This document shows positions 1-9,514 of a stretch of DNA of 64,000 nucleotides, piece by piece. The notes under the pieces are model-generated. The model saw nothing but the letters and a program-made list of their open reading frames with translations, had not been told where the DNA came from and ran no database searches. The DNA is from JAURVT01 sp049059935. Lineage in GTDB: Bacteria > Actinomycetota > Actinomycetes > Propionibacteriales > Nocardioidaceae. Made by a program: the position numbers and the translations under genes. The stretch spans positions 47,882 through 111,881 of the forward strand of contig NZ_JBMGQR010000005.1 in assembly GCF_049059935.1 (NCBI RefSeq), in the 5' to 3' direction. Numbering within the stretch: position 1 is the stretch's first letter; the number at the start of each line of letters is the position of its first letter.

Positions 1-648
<648 letters not shown>

Positions 649-652
<4 letters not shown>

Positions 653-1587
653 GCGTTCCCCCTCAGGGCGGTGCGGACGAGCGTCTCGACGCCGGGCAGC
701 ACCTGCGTGCCCACGCCCTCGTCGGTGAAGATCTCCAGCAGGACGGCGTGCGGCTCGCGTCCGTCGACGACGGTGGCGCGCGGCACGCCCTGCTGCACGG
801 CGCTCAGGCAGGCGCCCATCTTGGGCACCATGCCCGACGCCAGCGTCGGCATGATCTCGGCCAGCGACTCCGGGCTGATCTCCTTGATCACGTCGTCGCT
901 GTCGGGCCAGTCGCGGTACAGGCCCTCGACGTCGGTGAGCACGAGCAGCTTCTCGGCACCGAGAGCCACGGCCAGCGCCGAGGCGGCGGTGTCGGCGTTG
1001 ACGTTGTGCACCAGGCCGTCGTCGTCGGGTGCCACCGACGACACGACGGGGATGCGGCCGGCGTCGATCAGGTCGCGGACGGCCTCGGGACGCACGCCCT
1101 TCACCTCGCCCACCAGGCCGAGGTCGACCTCCTCGCCGTCGACGATGGAGTTGGTGCGCTCGGCGGTGAACAGGCCGGCGTCCTCGCCCGACAGGCCGAC
1201 GGCCAGCGGGCCGTGCTCGTTGAGCAGCCCGACGAGCTCTCGTCCGACCTGGCCGACGAGCACCATGCGCACGATCTCCATGGCCTCGGGCGTGGTGACG
1301 CGCAGGCCGCCCTTGAACTCGGACTCGATGCCCACGCGGTCGAGCATGCTGGAGATCTGCGGGCCGCCGCCGTGCACGACGACGGGCTTGAACCCGGCGT
1401 AGCGCAGGAACACGATGTCCTCGGCGAACGCCCGCTTGAGGGTGTCGTCGGTCATCGCGTTGCCGCCGTACTTCACCACGATCGTGCGGCCGTGGTAGCG
1501 CTTCATCCAGGGCAGCGCCTCGGCGAGCGTGACGGCCTTCTCGGTCGCCTTCTTCCAGTCGGCGAGCCCGGTGTCGTCGTCGGTCAT
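649..1587 (-). CDS. argB: Acetylglutamate kinase ArgB
   Basis: Phosphorylates N-acetyl-L-glutamate, the second step of arginine synthesis and usually the arginine-feedback-controlled one. The product is 312 residues, with the amino-acid-kinase motif KYGGNAM at residues 39-45, VVHGGGPQI for acetylglutamate binding, and the NADTAASALA segment. The ATG at 1587 is chosen because GAGGAAA lies just upstream; the open frame runs further upstream only as an overlap with argJ. It sits between argJ (11-base gap) and argD (ATGA overlap). Confidence 0.97.
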
Positions 1588-1598
1588 GTCTGCTTTCC

Positions 1599-2750
1599 TC
1601 AGCTCGAGTACGCGGAGTTCTCGTGGACGTAGGCGTGCGTCAGGTCGTTGGTCCAGACCGTCGCGCTCGCGTCCCCGGACTTCAGGTCGATGGTCACCGT
1701 GACGTCGCGCGCCTCGAGGTCGACGCCGTCGGGCGACTCCCCCGGCCCGCTCTGCCGGCACACCCAGACGCCGTTCAGCGCGACGTCGAGGTCGGCGGGG
1801 TCGAAGGCCGCACCGGTGGTGCCGACCGAGGCGAGGATGCGTCCCCAGTTGGGGTCCTTGCCGAAGATCGCGCACTTGAACAGGTTGCTGCGGGCCACCG
1901 AGCGGGCGGCCTCGACGGCGTCGGCCTCGTCGGCGGCGTTCACCACCTCGATCGCGATCTCGTGGTCGGCGCCCTCGGCGTCGGCGAGCAGCTGCATCGC
2001 GAGGTCGTGGCAGACGCCCGTCATCGCCTCGGTGAACGCGGCGTGGTCGGGCGTCGTCCCCGACGACCCCGACGCCATGAGCAGCACGGTGTCGTTGGTG
2101 GACTGGCAGCCGTCGGAGTCGAGCCGGTCGAAGGTGCGTGCGGTGGCCGCGCGCAGCGACTCGTCGAGCTGGGCCGACGTCAGCTCGGCGTCGGTGGTGA
2201 TGACGACGAGCATGGTGGCCAGCGCGGGCGCGAGCATGCCGGCGCCCTTGGCCATCGCGCCGATCGTCCAGCCGTCGCCGGCGTGGGTGGCCGTCTTGGC
2301 CACGGTGTCGGTGGTCATGATCGCGCGGGCGGCGTCGTCACCGCCCTCGGGCGACGCGGCGTCCAGCGCGCTCGCGACGCCGGCGAGCAGCACGTCGCGG
2401 TCGTTGAGCAGTCCGATCAGCCCGGTGGAGCAGACCTGCACCTCCACGGCACCGACGCCCAGTCGCTCGGCGGCGAGCTCGGCGGTGCGGTGGGTGGTGG
2501 CGAAGCCCTCGGAGCCGGTGTAGCAGTTGGCGCCGCCGGAGTTGAGCACGACGGCGCGCGCGCCGCCCGAGGCGATCGCCTGCTCGCTCCAGAGCACCGG
2601 GTTCGCCTTGCACCGGTTGGACGTGAAGACGGCGGCCGCGGACGCGAGCGGGCCGGTGTTGACCACGACGGCGACGTCGGGGCTGCCCGACGGCTTGAGG
2701 CCCGCGGTGACGCCGGCCGCGCTGAACCCCTGCGGGGCGGTGACGCTCAC
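1599..2750 (-). CDS. argJ: Bifunctional ornithine acetyltransferase / N-acetylglutamate synthase ArgJ
   Basis: Transfers the acetyl group from N-acetylornithine to glutamate (and in bifunctional forms from acetyl-CoA), giving a cyclic arginine pathway. The protein is 383 residues. The family self-cleavage site is visible as KGAGMLAPALATML, with the nucleophilic Thr at residue 179, so alpha and beta chains are expected. STNDT and the C-terminal NxxY-like end also fit. The start is a GTG at 2750 overlapping the argC stop as GTGA, so translation is coupled to argC. Confidence 0.96.
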   Translation of the reverse strand: MSVTAPQGFSAAGVTAGLKPSGSPDVAVVVNTGPLASAAAVFTSNRCKANPVLWSEQAIASGGARAVVLNSGGANCYTGSEGFATTHRTAELAAERLGVGAVEVQVCSTGLIGLLNDRDVLLAGVASALDAASPEGGDDAARAIMTTDTVAKTATHAGDGWTIGAMAKGAGMLAPALATMLVVITTDAELTSAQLDESLRAATARTFDRLDSDGCQSTNDTVLLMASGSSGTTPDHAAFTEAMTGVCHDLAMQLLADAEGADHEIAIEVVNAADEADAVEAARSVARSNLFKCAIFGKDPNWGRILASVGTTGAAFDPADLDVALNGVWVCRQSGPGESPDGVDLEARDVTVTIDLKSGDASATVWTNDLTHAYVHENSAYSS

Positions 2751-3787
2751 GGCGCGATCCCCGCGACGGGCAGACCGGTGACCTCGGGCAGGCCCAGGGC
2801 GAGGTTCATCGACTGGATGGCTCCGCCCGCGGTGCCCTTGGTGAGGTTGTCGATCGCGCCGACCGCGACGAGGCGGTCGGTGCGCGGGTCGACGACTGCC
2901 TGGACGTGGACGGTGTTGGCGCCGATGGTCGACTGCGTCTGCGGCCAGCGGCCCTCGGGCAGCAGGTGCACGAACGGCTCGTCGGCGTAGGCCTTCTCGT
3001 AGGAGGCGCGCACGTCGGCCGCGCCGACGCCGGGGTTCAGCGGCACGGTGCAGGTGGCCAGGATGCCGCGTGCGGTGGGCGCGAGCACGGGCGTGAACGA
3101 CACGCGTGGGTTCGCGGCGCCGGCGACGCGCAGGTTCTGCTCGATCTCGGGGGTGTGCCGGTGCACGCCGCCCACGCCGTAGGCGCTGAGCTGGCCCATC
3201 ACCTCGGCGCCCATCAGGTTCGGCTTGAGCGCCCGTCCGGCGCCCGACGTGCCGGTGGCGGCGACGACGGTGACGTCGCCCGTCACGAGGTCGTCGCGGA
3301 CGGCCGGGAGCAGCGAGAGGGTGGACACCGTCGGGAAGCAGCCGGGCACCGCGATGCGGCGGGCACCGGCGAGCGCCTCGCGTCCGCCGGGCAGCTCGGG
3401 CAGCCCGTAGGGCCAGGTGCCGGCGTGCTCGCCGCCGTAGAACTGGGTCCAGTCCTCGGCGCTCCGGAGCCGGAAGTCGGCGCCGCAGTCGATGACGAGG
3501 ACGTCGGGGCCGAGGTCGGCGGTGACCTGCGCGGACGCGCCGTGCGGCAGCCCGAGGAAGACGACGTCGTGGCCGGCCAGCGTCTCGGGCGTGGTCTCGG
3601 CCAGCACGCGCTCGGCCAGCGGCACCAGGTGCGGGTGGTGCTCGCCCAGCGTCGTCCCGGCGCTCGACCCGGCGGTCAGCGTGCCGATCTCGACGCCCGG
3701 GTGCCCGAGCAGCAGCCGCAGCACCTCGCCGCCGGCGTACCCGCTCGCTCCCGCGACCGCGACCATCACTGTCTGTGAGTCCGTCAT
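2747..3787 (-). CDS. argC: N-acetyl-gamma-glutamyl-phosphate reductase ArgC
   Basis: NADPH-dependent reduction of N-acetylglutamyl-phosphate to the semialdehyde, the third step of arginine synthesis. It has an N-terminal dinucleotide-binding GASGYAGGEVLRLL and the active-site Cys in AVPGCFPTVS (near residue 150). First gene of argCJBD. Two starts are possible: ATG 3787 (MTDSQ) or ATG 3793 (MQMTD). Neither has a Shine-Dalgarno sequence. A TACTAT hexamer just upstream favours a leaderless message from about 3787. The start lies inside a probable ArgR operator. Confidence 0.95.
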   Translation of the reverse strand: MTDSQTVMVAVAGASGYAGGEVLRLLLGHPGVEIGTLTAGSSAGTTLGEHHPHLVPLAERVLAETTPETLAGHDVVFLGLPHGASAQVTADLGPDVLVIDCGADFRLRSAEDWTQFYGGEHAGTWPYGLPELPGGREALAGARRIAVPGCFPTVSTLSLLPAVRDDLVTGDVTVVAATGTSGAGRALKPNLMGAEVMGQLSAYGVGGVHRHTPEIEQNLRVAGAANPRVSFTPVLAPTARGILATCTVPLNPGVGAADVRASYEKAYADEPFVHLLPEGRWPQTQSTIGANTVHVQAVVDPRTDRLVAVGAIDNLTKGTAGGAIQSMNLALGLPEVTGLPVAGIAP

Positions 3788-3788
3788 C

Positions 3789-3822
3789 TGCATAGTATTT
3801 CAGGGTTGTGAATGACTATGCA
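3789..3822. promoter_or_regulatory. Putative ArgR operator (two ARG boxes)
   Basis: An A+T-rich island holds two 14-base imperfect palindromes: TGCATAGTATTTCA (3789-3802) and TGAATGACTATGCA (3809-3822). Their centres are 20 bases apart, and together they form a larger dyad (TGCATAGT...ACTATGCA). Size, spacing and the TGAAT/TGCAT half-sites match paired ARG boxes bound by the hexameric arginine repressor. The site overlaps the argC -10 region (TACTAT, 3792-3797) and its start codon, so binding would block initiation of argCJBD. The argR gene is not in the window. Confidence 0.75.
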
Positions 3823-3919
3823 AACCCGTGCCGGCCCCGGCGTGTTGAGGTCCGAGCTGTTCGACGCATCAGCACTGAAGCGTTGGACAACCCGGACCTC
3901 GACGGGAGGTGCAGGCGGG

Positions 3920-6412
3920 TCAGGTGCGCTGGACGGCGCCGGTGGTGCGGACGGCCTCGGCGACGGCGGCCTCGCGGGTCGCGGTGATCTCCTCGTCGGA
4001 GAGGGTGCGGTCGGGGGCGCGGAGGCGCAGCGCAAACGCCAGCGACTTCTGGCCCTCAGGCACGGGGTGGCCGGTGTAGACGTCGAACAGGCGCACGGAC
4101 TCCAGCAGGTCTCCCCCGCCGGCCGTCAGCGCCGCGGCGACGTCGACGGCGGCCACCGAGGCGTCGACGACGAGCGCCACGTCCTCCTTGGCCACCGGGA
4201 ACACCGAGTACGGCTCGGGACGGACGCCGCCCGGCGCCGCGTCGAGGATCGCGTCGAGGTCGACCTCGGCGGCGACGCTGCGTGCCGGGAGGTCGAACGC
4301 GCGGCACACCCGCGGGTGCAGCTCGCCGGCGTGGCCGACGACCGCGCCGTCGACGACGAGCTCGGCGCAGCGTCCCGGGTGCCAGGGCGCCAGCGAGGCC
4401 GGTCGGGCCTGGACCTCGACGCCCGCCAGGCGGGCCACCTCGCGCACCACGTCGATCGGGTCGGCCCACGAGACCGGTCGGGCCGGCCCCCACCAGCCGG
4501 CGGGCTCGCGGTCGCCGGCCAGGACGACGCCGAGGTGCAGCGGCTGCGCGGGCAGGGCGGCGTCGAGGGCCGCCACCTGCTCGGGCGTGGGGCGCTGGTC
4601 GACGCCGTACACGGGCGCGACGGCGTCCTGCGCGCCGAGGAACACCGGCGACGTCTCGTACAGCGCCACCTGCTCCTGGCCGCGGCTGACGTTGCGGGCG
4701 GCGGCGTGGAGCAGCCCGGGCAGCAGCGTGGAGACGAGCCCCGGCTCCTGCGCCGACAGCGGGTTCTCGAGCAGCACGAGGTCGCGGCGCGAGTCGTCGG
4801 CGGGCAGACCGAGCAGGTCGAGGTCGGCGGTGCCGAGGAACGGGAACACCATCGCCTCGGTGAGCCCGGCGCCGGCCAGGCCCCTGCCGGCCAGACGGCG
4901 CAGGCGCTGGCGACGGGTGAGCCCGCGTCCCGACGGGGCCACGGGAAGGACCGACGGCACCCGGTCGTACCCGACGACGCGCAGCACCTCCTCGACCAGG
5001 TCGTAGGGGTCGGTGAGGTCGGGGCGCCAGGTGGGCGGCACGACCGACAGGAGCCCGTCGGTGCCCGAGCCCTCGACGGCGCAGCCGTTGGCGCGCAGCG
5101 CGTCGGCGGCGTCCTCGCCCTTGACGGCGATGCCGGTGACGGCGGCGGGCAGCACCGGGTTCAGCTCGATGGTGGGCATCGACGGCGCGGAGCCGACGAC
5201 GGTCTCCCCCGGCTCGGCAGTGGCGCCGCCGTGCTCGACGAGGAGGTCCACGACGCGCTGCGCGGCGAACCGCGGCAGCGCGGGGTCGACACCGCGCTCG
5301 AAGCGCTTGGAGGCCTCGGACGGCAGCCGGTGCAGGCGTGCGGTGCGCGCGATGCCCGACGGGGCGAAGTGCGCGGCCTCGACGACGACGGAGGTCGTGG
5401 TGCCGCTCAGCTCGGTGTGCTCGCCACCCATCACGCCGGCCAGGCCGATCGGGCCCGAGTCGTCGCAGATGAGCAGGTCGTCGGCCGAGACGTCGCGGAC
5501 CTGGCCGTCGAGCGTGGTGAGCTTCTCGCCCTCGGTGGCCCGGCGGACGACGATGCCGCCCTGCAGGTGGTCGCGGTCGTACCCGTGGATCGGCTGGCCC
5601 AGCTCGAGCATCACGTAGTTGGTGACGTCGACGGCCAGGGAGATCGGACGCATGCCGGCGAGCTGCAGGCGGCGCGACATCCACGACGGCGTGGGACGCG
5701 ACGCGTCGAGACCCGTCACGGTGCGCGCCACGAAGACCGGGCACGCGTCGGGTGCCTCGACGGCGACGGGCCACGCCTCGCCCGTCGCGTCGGGCACGGG
5801 GAGCTCGGCCGGGTCGGTGAACGGGACGCCGTAGCCCAGTGCCGCGTCGCGGGCGACGCCGCGGATCGACAGCGCGTAGGCGCGGTCGGGGTTGACCTCG
5901 AGGTCGAGGACGTCCTCGCGCAGGCCGAGCAGCGTCGGCACGTCGTCGCCGGGCTCGGCCGAGCCGGGGGCGAGCACCAGGATGCCGTCGTGGTCGTCGC
6001 CGAGGTCGAGCTCGCGGGTGGAGCAGATCATGCCGTCCGACACGTGGCCGTACGTCTTGCGCGCGGCGATCGCGAAGCCGCCGGGCAGGACGGTGCCGGG
6101 CAGGCTGACCACCACGAGGTCGCCGGGGCCGAAGTTGTGGGCGCCGCAGACGATGCCGCGGGCGCCGTTCTCGTCGTTGTGCTCAGGACCGACGTCGACG
6201 CGGCACCAGTTCACGGTCTTGCCGTTGGAGTGCTCCTCGGGCTCGGCGGTGAGCACGCGGCCCACGACGAGCGGCCCGGTGACGTCGCCGCCGACGCGGT
6301 CGACCTCCTCGAGCTTGAGGTCGAGCATGGTGAGCCGGTCGGCGAGGTCGTCGACGGACAGGTCGTCGGGCAGCGCGACGTGCTCGCGGAGCCAGCTGAC
6401 GGGGACGCGCAT
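3920..6412 (-). CDS. pheT: Phenylalanyl-tRNA synthetase beta chain PheT
   Basis: Beta subunit of the alpha2beta2 synthetase that charges tRNA-Phe; it carries the editing (B3/4) and tRNA-binding modules. The protein is 830 residues: an EMAP-like tRNA-binding domain near residues 40-155 (VVGRVLTAEP), B3/B4 near 210-380, B5 near 400-470, a catalytic-like core, and a C-terminal ferredoxin-fold anticodon-binding domain beginning near FPVAKEDVALVVD. The ATG at 6412 overlaps the pheS stop by one base (TGATG). An apparent upstream extension of the frame is only overlap with pheS. Confidence 0.97.
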   Translation of the reverse strand: MRVPVSWLREHVALPDDLSVDDLADRLTMLDLKLEEVDRVGGDVTGPLVVGRVLTAEPEEHSNGKTVNWCRVDVGPEHNDENGARGIVCGAHNFGPGDLVVVSLPGTVLPGGFAIAARKTYGHVSDGMICSTRELDLGDDHDGILVLAPGSAEPGDDVPTLLGLREDVLDLEVNPDRAYALSIRGVARDAALGYGVPFTDPAELPVPDATGEAWPVAVEAPDACPVFVARTVTGLDASRPTPSWMSRRLQLAGMRPISLAVDVTNYVMLELGQPIHGYDRDHLQGGIVVRRATEGEKLTTLDGQVRDVSADDLLICDDSGPIGLAGVMGGEHTELSGTTTSVVVEAAHFAPSGIARTARLHRLPSEASKRFERGVDPALPRFAAQRVVDLLVEHGGATAEPGETVVGSAPSMPTIELNPVLPAAVTGIAVKGEDAADALRANGCAVEGSGTDGLLSVVPPTWRPDLTDPYDLVEEVLRVVGYDRVPSVLPVAPSGRGLTRRQRLRRLAGRGLAGAGLTEAMVFPFLGTADLDLLGLPADDSRRDLVLLENPLSAQEPGLVSTLLPGLLHAAARNVSRGQEQVALYETSPVFLGAQDAVAPVYGVDQRPTPEQVAALDAALPAQPLHLGVVLAGDREPAGWWGPARPVSWADPIDVVREVARLAGVEVQARPASLAPWHPGRCAELVVDGAVVGHAGELHPRVCRAFDLPARSVAAEVDLDAILDAAPGGVRPEPYSVFPVAKEDVALVVDASVAAVDVAAALTAGGGDLLESVRLFDVYTGHPVPEGQKSLAFALRLRAPDRTLSDEEITATREAAVAEAVRTTGAVQRT

Positions 6413-7515
6413 CAGATCTCCCAACCGAAGGGCGCGGGGAAGCGGACGTCTCCGTCGACCATGGCGCGGATGTCGGCGACGCCGCTCATCAGCATCAGGC
6501 TGCGGTCCAGGCCCATGCCGAAGGCGAAGCCTGAGTACCGCTCGGGGTCGACGCCGCAGGCGATCAGGACGCGCGGGTTCATCACGCCGCAGCCGCCCCA
6601 CTCGATCCAGGCCTCGCCGCGGCAGGTGCGGCACGTCGAGAGGGCCGGCTCCTCGCCACCGCACACCGGGCAGAGGAAGTCGACCTCCGCGCTCGGCTCG
6701 GTGAACGGGAAGTACGACGGACGGAACCGCGTGACGACGCCCGGGCCGAACAGCTCGCGCGCGAAGTGGTCGAGCGTGCCCTTCAGGTGGGCCATGCTCA
6801 GGCCCTCCCCGACGGCCATGCCCTCGACCTGGCGGAAAACCGGGGTGTGGGTGGCGTCGAGCTCGTCGGTGCGGAACACGCGCCCGGGGCAGACGACGAA
6901 GACGGGCGGCTCGCGGTCGAGCAGGGTGCGGGCCTGCACCGGCGACGTGTGGGTGCGCAGCACGCGGGCGGCGCTCGCGGGCGAGAGCCAGAAGGTGTCC
7001 TGCATCGTGCGCGCGGGGTGGTCGGGGCCGAGGTTGAGCGCGTCGAAGTTGAGCCACTCGGCCTCGACCTCGGGGCCCTCGGCGACCTCCCAGCCCATCG
7101 CGACGAAGATGTCGGCGACGCGCTCCTCGACGGTGCGCAGCGGGTGACGCGACCCGCGCGGGCGGCGGTCGGTGGGGAGCGTGACGTCCACGGCCTCCTC
7201 GACGAGGATGCGCTGCTCGTGCTCGGCCTCCAGCACCGTGGTGCGCTCGGCGAGGGCCTTGCTGACGGCGCCCCGCGCCTGTCCGACGCGCTTGCCGGCG
7301 TCCTTGCGGGCCTGCGGGGGCAGCGCGCCGATCTCGCGGTTGGCCAGGGCCAGCGGCGAGCGGTCGCCGACGTGGTCGGTGCGGGCGGCCTTGAGCTCGT
7401 CGAGGTCGGACGCGGCGGCGACGGCGGCCAGCGCGGCGTCACGCATCGCCTCGACCTCGTCGGCCTTGAGCGGGGTGACCTCGACGGGGTCGTAGTCGGT
7501 GTTGGGGCCGGACAT
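6412..7515 (-). CDS. pheS: Phenylalanyl-tRNA synthetase alpha chain PheS
   Basis: Catalytic class-II subunit for tRNA-Phe charging, 367 residues. An N-terminal coiled coil (about residues 20-100) is followed by motif 2 (FRTDELDATHTPVFRQ) and motif 3 (GFAFGMGLDRSLML). Between them is a four-Cys insert, CPVCGG followed by CRTC, of the kind seen in actinobacterial PheS and possibly zinc-binding. The ATG at 7515 follows GAGGAAGG; an in-frame upstream extension lacks a ribosome site. First gene of pheST. Confidence 0.97.
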   Translation of the reverse strand: MSGPNTDYDPVEVTPLKADEVEAMRDAALAAVAAASDLDELKAARTDHVGDRSPLALANREIGALPPQARKDAGKRVGQARGAVSKALAERTTVLEAEHEQRILVEEAVDVTLPTDRRPRGSRHPLRTVEERVADIFVAMGWEVAEGPEVEAEWLNFDALNLGPDHPARTMQDTFWLSPASAARVLRTHTSPVQARTLLDREPPVFVVCPGRVFRTDELDATHTPVFRQVEGMAVGEGLSMAHLKGTLDHFARELFGPGVVTRFRPSYFPFTEPSAEVDFLCPVCGGEEPALSTCRTCRGEAWIEWGGCGVMNPRVLIACGVDPERYSGFAFGMGLDRSLMLMSGVADIRAMVDGDVRFPAPFGWEI

Positions 7516-7565
7516 GCACGCCTTCCTCGGCTCGCGGGTGCCACCTGCGTCGCGGCGACCCGCCA

Positions 7566-7571
7566 AGTCTA
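7566..7571 (-). promoter_or_regulatory. pheS: Probable pheST -10 box (TAGACT)
   Basis: TAGACT on the minus strand fits the TANNNT -10 pattern and would start a leader of about 45 bases before the pheS ATG at 7515. No good -35 is seen. The short gap (7516-7612) to the histidine kinase shows no T-box or leader peptide. A GC-rich repeat at about 7580-7605 may end the kinase transcript. Confidence 0.45.
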
Positions 7572-7612
7572 GGAAGCCGACCGCCCCGCGGGCGACCGGG
7601 TATCGGGCGGCG

Positions 7613-8650
7613 TCAGTCGCGCATCGTGTCGGGCTCGTTGACGGGGAGCCAGACGTCGATGCGCGCGCCGCCGCCGTCGGCCTCGCCGATGGCGACCTCG
7701 CCGTCGTGGCCGTCGACGATGCCCTTGACGATGAACAGCCCGAGGCCGCTGCCGCCGCGCTCGCCGGACTTCCAGAACCGGGTGAAGACGCGGCTGCGGA
7801 TGTCGGGGTCGATGCCCGGGCCGTGGTCCGTGACGGTGAGGACGGCCCCGCCGCGTCCGTCGGTCGGCACCCGCACGGCCACCTCGCCCAGGCCGTGGCC
7901 GTGACGCAGCGCGTTCTCGACGAGGTTGGTGACCACCTGCGTGAGTCGGTCGGAGTCGGCCCACACGTCGGGCACGCCGTCGTCGACGCTCACCGTGCCG
8001 CTCGTGGCACCGCCCGCGGCGATGTTGTCGAGCACACGCTGCACCAGCACGGGCAGGTCGACCAGGGCCGGTCGCAGCGTGAGGCGTCCGGAGTCGATCC
8101 GGGCCGCGTCGAGCAGCTCGGTGATGAGGCGGCTGAGCCGGTCGGCGTCGCTGTCGACGGTCTCGAGCATCAGCTGGCGCTGCTCGTCGGAGAATCGGGA
8201 CCACTTCTTGAGCAGCGTCGAGGTGAATCCCTTGACGCCCGTCAGCGGCGAGCGCAGCTCGTGCGCGACGGTGGCGACGAGGTCGGATCGCTCGCGGTCG
8301 CGTCGGGCGCGGGCCCGAGCCGTGCGCAGGCTCAGCACCAGCCGTCCGACCTCGCCGAGCGGCACGTCGCGCACGAGCGAGCCGGTCATGAGCAGCTCGG
8401 TGCCGCCGGGGGTGAACCAGCTCTGCTCGGCGAGCGCGGTACGGGACGCGAAGCCGTCGTAGGGCTTGGTGCAGTCGAACCACTGGTTGCCCTGGAGGTC
8501 GCCGAGCGGCACCGCGTCGCGCACATGGCGGCCGACGAGGTCCTCGCGACGGGCACCGAGCATCCGGCAGGCCATGTCGTTGACGCCCTCGACGACGCCG
8601 TCCGCCCCGGCGACCACCACGCCGTCCGGGAACTGGTCGAGGTACGGCAT
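7613..8650 (-). CDS. Soluble PAS-domain sensor histidine kinase (orphan)
   Basis: Two-component sensor kinase of 345 residues. A PAS domain occupies about residues 1-110, followed by HisKA with the phospho-acceptor His130 in VAHELRSPLTGVKGF, then the N box (VVTNLVENALRHG), G1 (DHGPGID) and G2 (GGSGLGLFIVKG) of the ATPase domain. No transmembrane segment or signal peptide is seen, so it is probably a cytosolic sensor; the ligand is unknown. No response regulator gene is adjacent. ATG 8650 is preferred because TATCGT lies seven bases upstream (leaderless); GTG 8677 is an in-frame alternative. Confidence 0.9.
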   Translation of the reverse strand: MPYLDQFPDGVVVAGADGVVEGVNDMACRMLGARREDLVGRHVRDAVPLGDLQGNQWFDCTKPYDGFASRTALAEQSWFTPGGTELLMTGSLVRDVPLGEVGRLVLSLRTARARARRDRERSDLVATVAHELRSPLTGVKGFTSTLLKKWSRFSDEQRQLMLETVDSDADRLSRLITELLDAARIDSGRLTLRPALVDLPVLVQRVLDNIAAGGATSGTVSVDDGVPDVWADSDRLTQVVTNLVENALRHGHGLGEVAVRVPTDGRGGAVLTVTDHGPGIDPDIRSRVFTRFWKSGERGGSGLGLFIVKGIVDGHDGEVAIGEADGGGARIDVWLPVNEPDTMRD

Positions 8651-8657
8651 GGCCGTC

Positions 8658-8663
8658 ACGATA
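8658..8663 (-). promoter_or_regulatory. Probable leaderless promoter of the PAS histidine kinase (TATCGT)
   Basis: TATCGT fits TANNNT and lies seven bases before the ATG at 8650, placing the transcription start at or next to the start codon. No Shine-Dalgarno sequence is present before this ATG. Confidence 0.45.
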
Positions 8664-8706
8664 GTGGGATCAGTCACGTTCGTCCTGTCGGCGACGATCC
8701 GCGGGA

Positions 8707-9504
8707 TCACCGGACGCGCTGGGCCCTCGCGGACGCGTAGAGGCACACGGCGGCGGCGGTGGCGAGGTTGAGGCTCTCGGCCCGGCCGTAGATCGGCACC
8801 GCGACGACGTGGTCGGCGAGCGCGCGCACGTCGTCGGGCAGGCCCCACGCCTCGTTGCCGAGCAGCCAGGCCGTGGGGCGGGCGAGGATCTCGTCGGTGC
8901 CGGGCTCGTGCAGCCCGACGTCGCCGGTGCCGTCGGCGGCGAGCACGCCGAGGCCGAGCTCGCGCAGGGCCGACAGCGCCGCGGGCACGTCGGGCGCCAC
9001 TGCGACCGGGAGGTGGAACAGGCTGCCGGCGCTGGCCCGTACCGCCTTGGGGTTGTGCGGGTCGACGCTGTGGCCCGCGAGCACGACGGCGTCGGCACCC
9101 GCGGCGTCGGCGCACCGCAGCACGGTGCCGGCGTTGCCGGGGTCGCGGACGTCCGCGCACACCACGACCAGCCGGGGGCGGGCGTCCAGCACGACGTCGA
9201 GGTCGACGGTCACCAGGCCGCAGCGAGCGACCAGCCCCTGCGGGTTGACCGTGTCGGTCAGCGAGCGGACGACGTCGTCGTCCACCTGCGTCCACGCGAC
9301 GCCGTCGAGGGCCGCGTCCTGCACCATCTCGGTGTGGGTCGCGGTGGCGTCGGGGGTCGCAAAGACCTCCACGACGGTGCCCGGGCGACGGAGCGCCTCG
9401 CGCACCGCCTGGGGGCCCTCGACGAGGAACTCGCCGACCCGCCGGCGGACGGCGGTGTCGGCGAGTCGACGAGCACGCCTGACGCGCCCGGAGCGGGGCG
9501 TCAG
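8707..9504 (-). CDS. SpoU/TrmH-family RNA 2'-O-methyltransferase (start uncertain)
   Basis: SAM-dependent 2'-O-ribose methylase of the SPOUT fold, probably acting on 23S rRNA given its position beside rplT. SPOUT motifs are clear: DVRDPGNAGTVLRCADA, AWLLGNEAWGLP and VPIYGRAESLNLATAAAV. The first ordinary start codon (GTG 9405, 232 residues) would cut off the conserved substrate-binding N-terminus, because the frame upstream reads RRRVGEFLVEGPQAVREAL. From there up to the rplT stop no ATG, GTG or TTG exists in frame. CTG at 9504 (265 residues) or CTG 9522 are candidates. Coordinates use CTG 9504. Confidence 0.85.
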   Translation of the reverse strand: MTPRSGRVRRARRLADTAVRRRVGEFLVEGPQAVREALRRPGTVVEVFATPDATATHTEMVQDAALDGVAWTQVDDDVVRSLTDTVNPQGLVARCGLVTVDLDVVLDARPRLVVVCADVRDPGNAGTVLRCADAAGADAVVLAGHSVDPHNPKAVRASAGSLFHLPVAVAPDVPAALSALRELGLGVLAADGTGDVGLHEPGTDEILARPTAWLLGNEAWGLPDDVRALADHVVAVPIYGRAESLNLATAAAVCLYASARAQRVR

Positions 9505-9514
9505 GTCCTCGGGA

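Noticed and set aside
3812..7147. Very long open frame on the plus strand opposite pheST
   Set aside because: Shadow of high-GC codon bias; the translation is low-complexity Gly/Arg/Asp/Val with no family motifs, and pheST on the other strand is unambiguous.
7516..7612. T-box or leader peptide before pheS
   Set aside because: Gap too short, no T-box sequence and no Phe-rich small frame.
8651..9295. Histidine kinase as a longer 560-residue protein
   Set aside because: The extra N-terminus is Arg/Gly-rich and overlaps the SpoU methylase gene; the PAS domain starts at ATG 8650 with its own -10 box.
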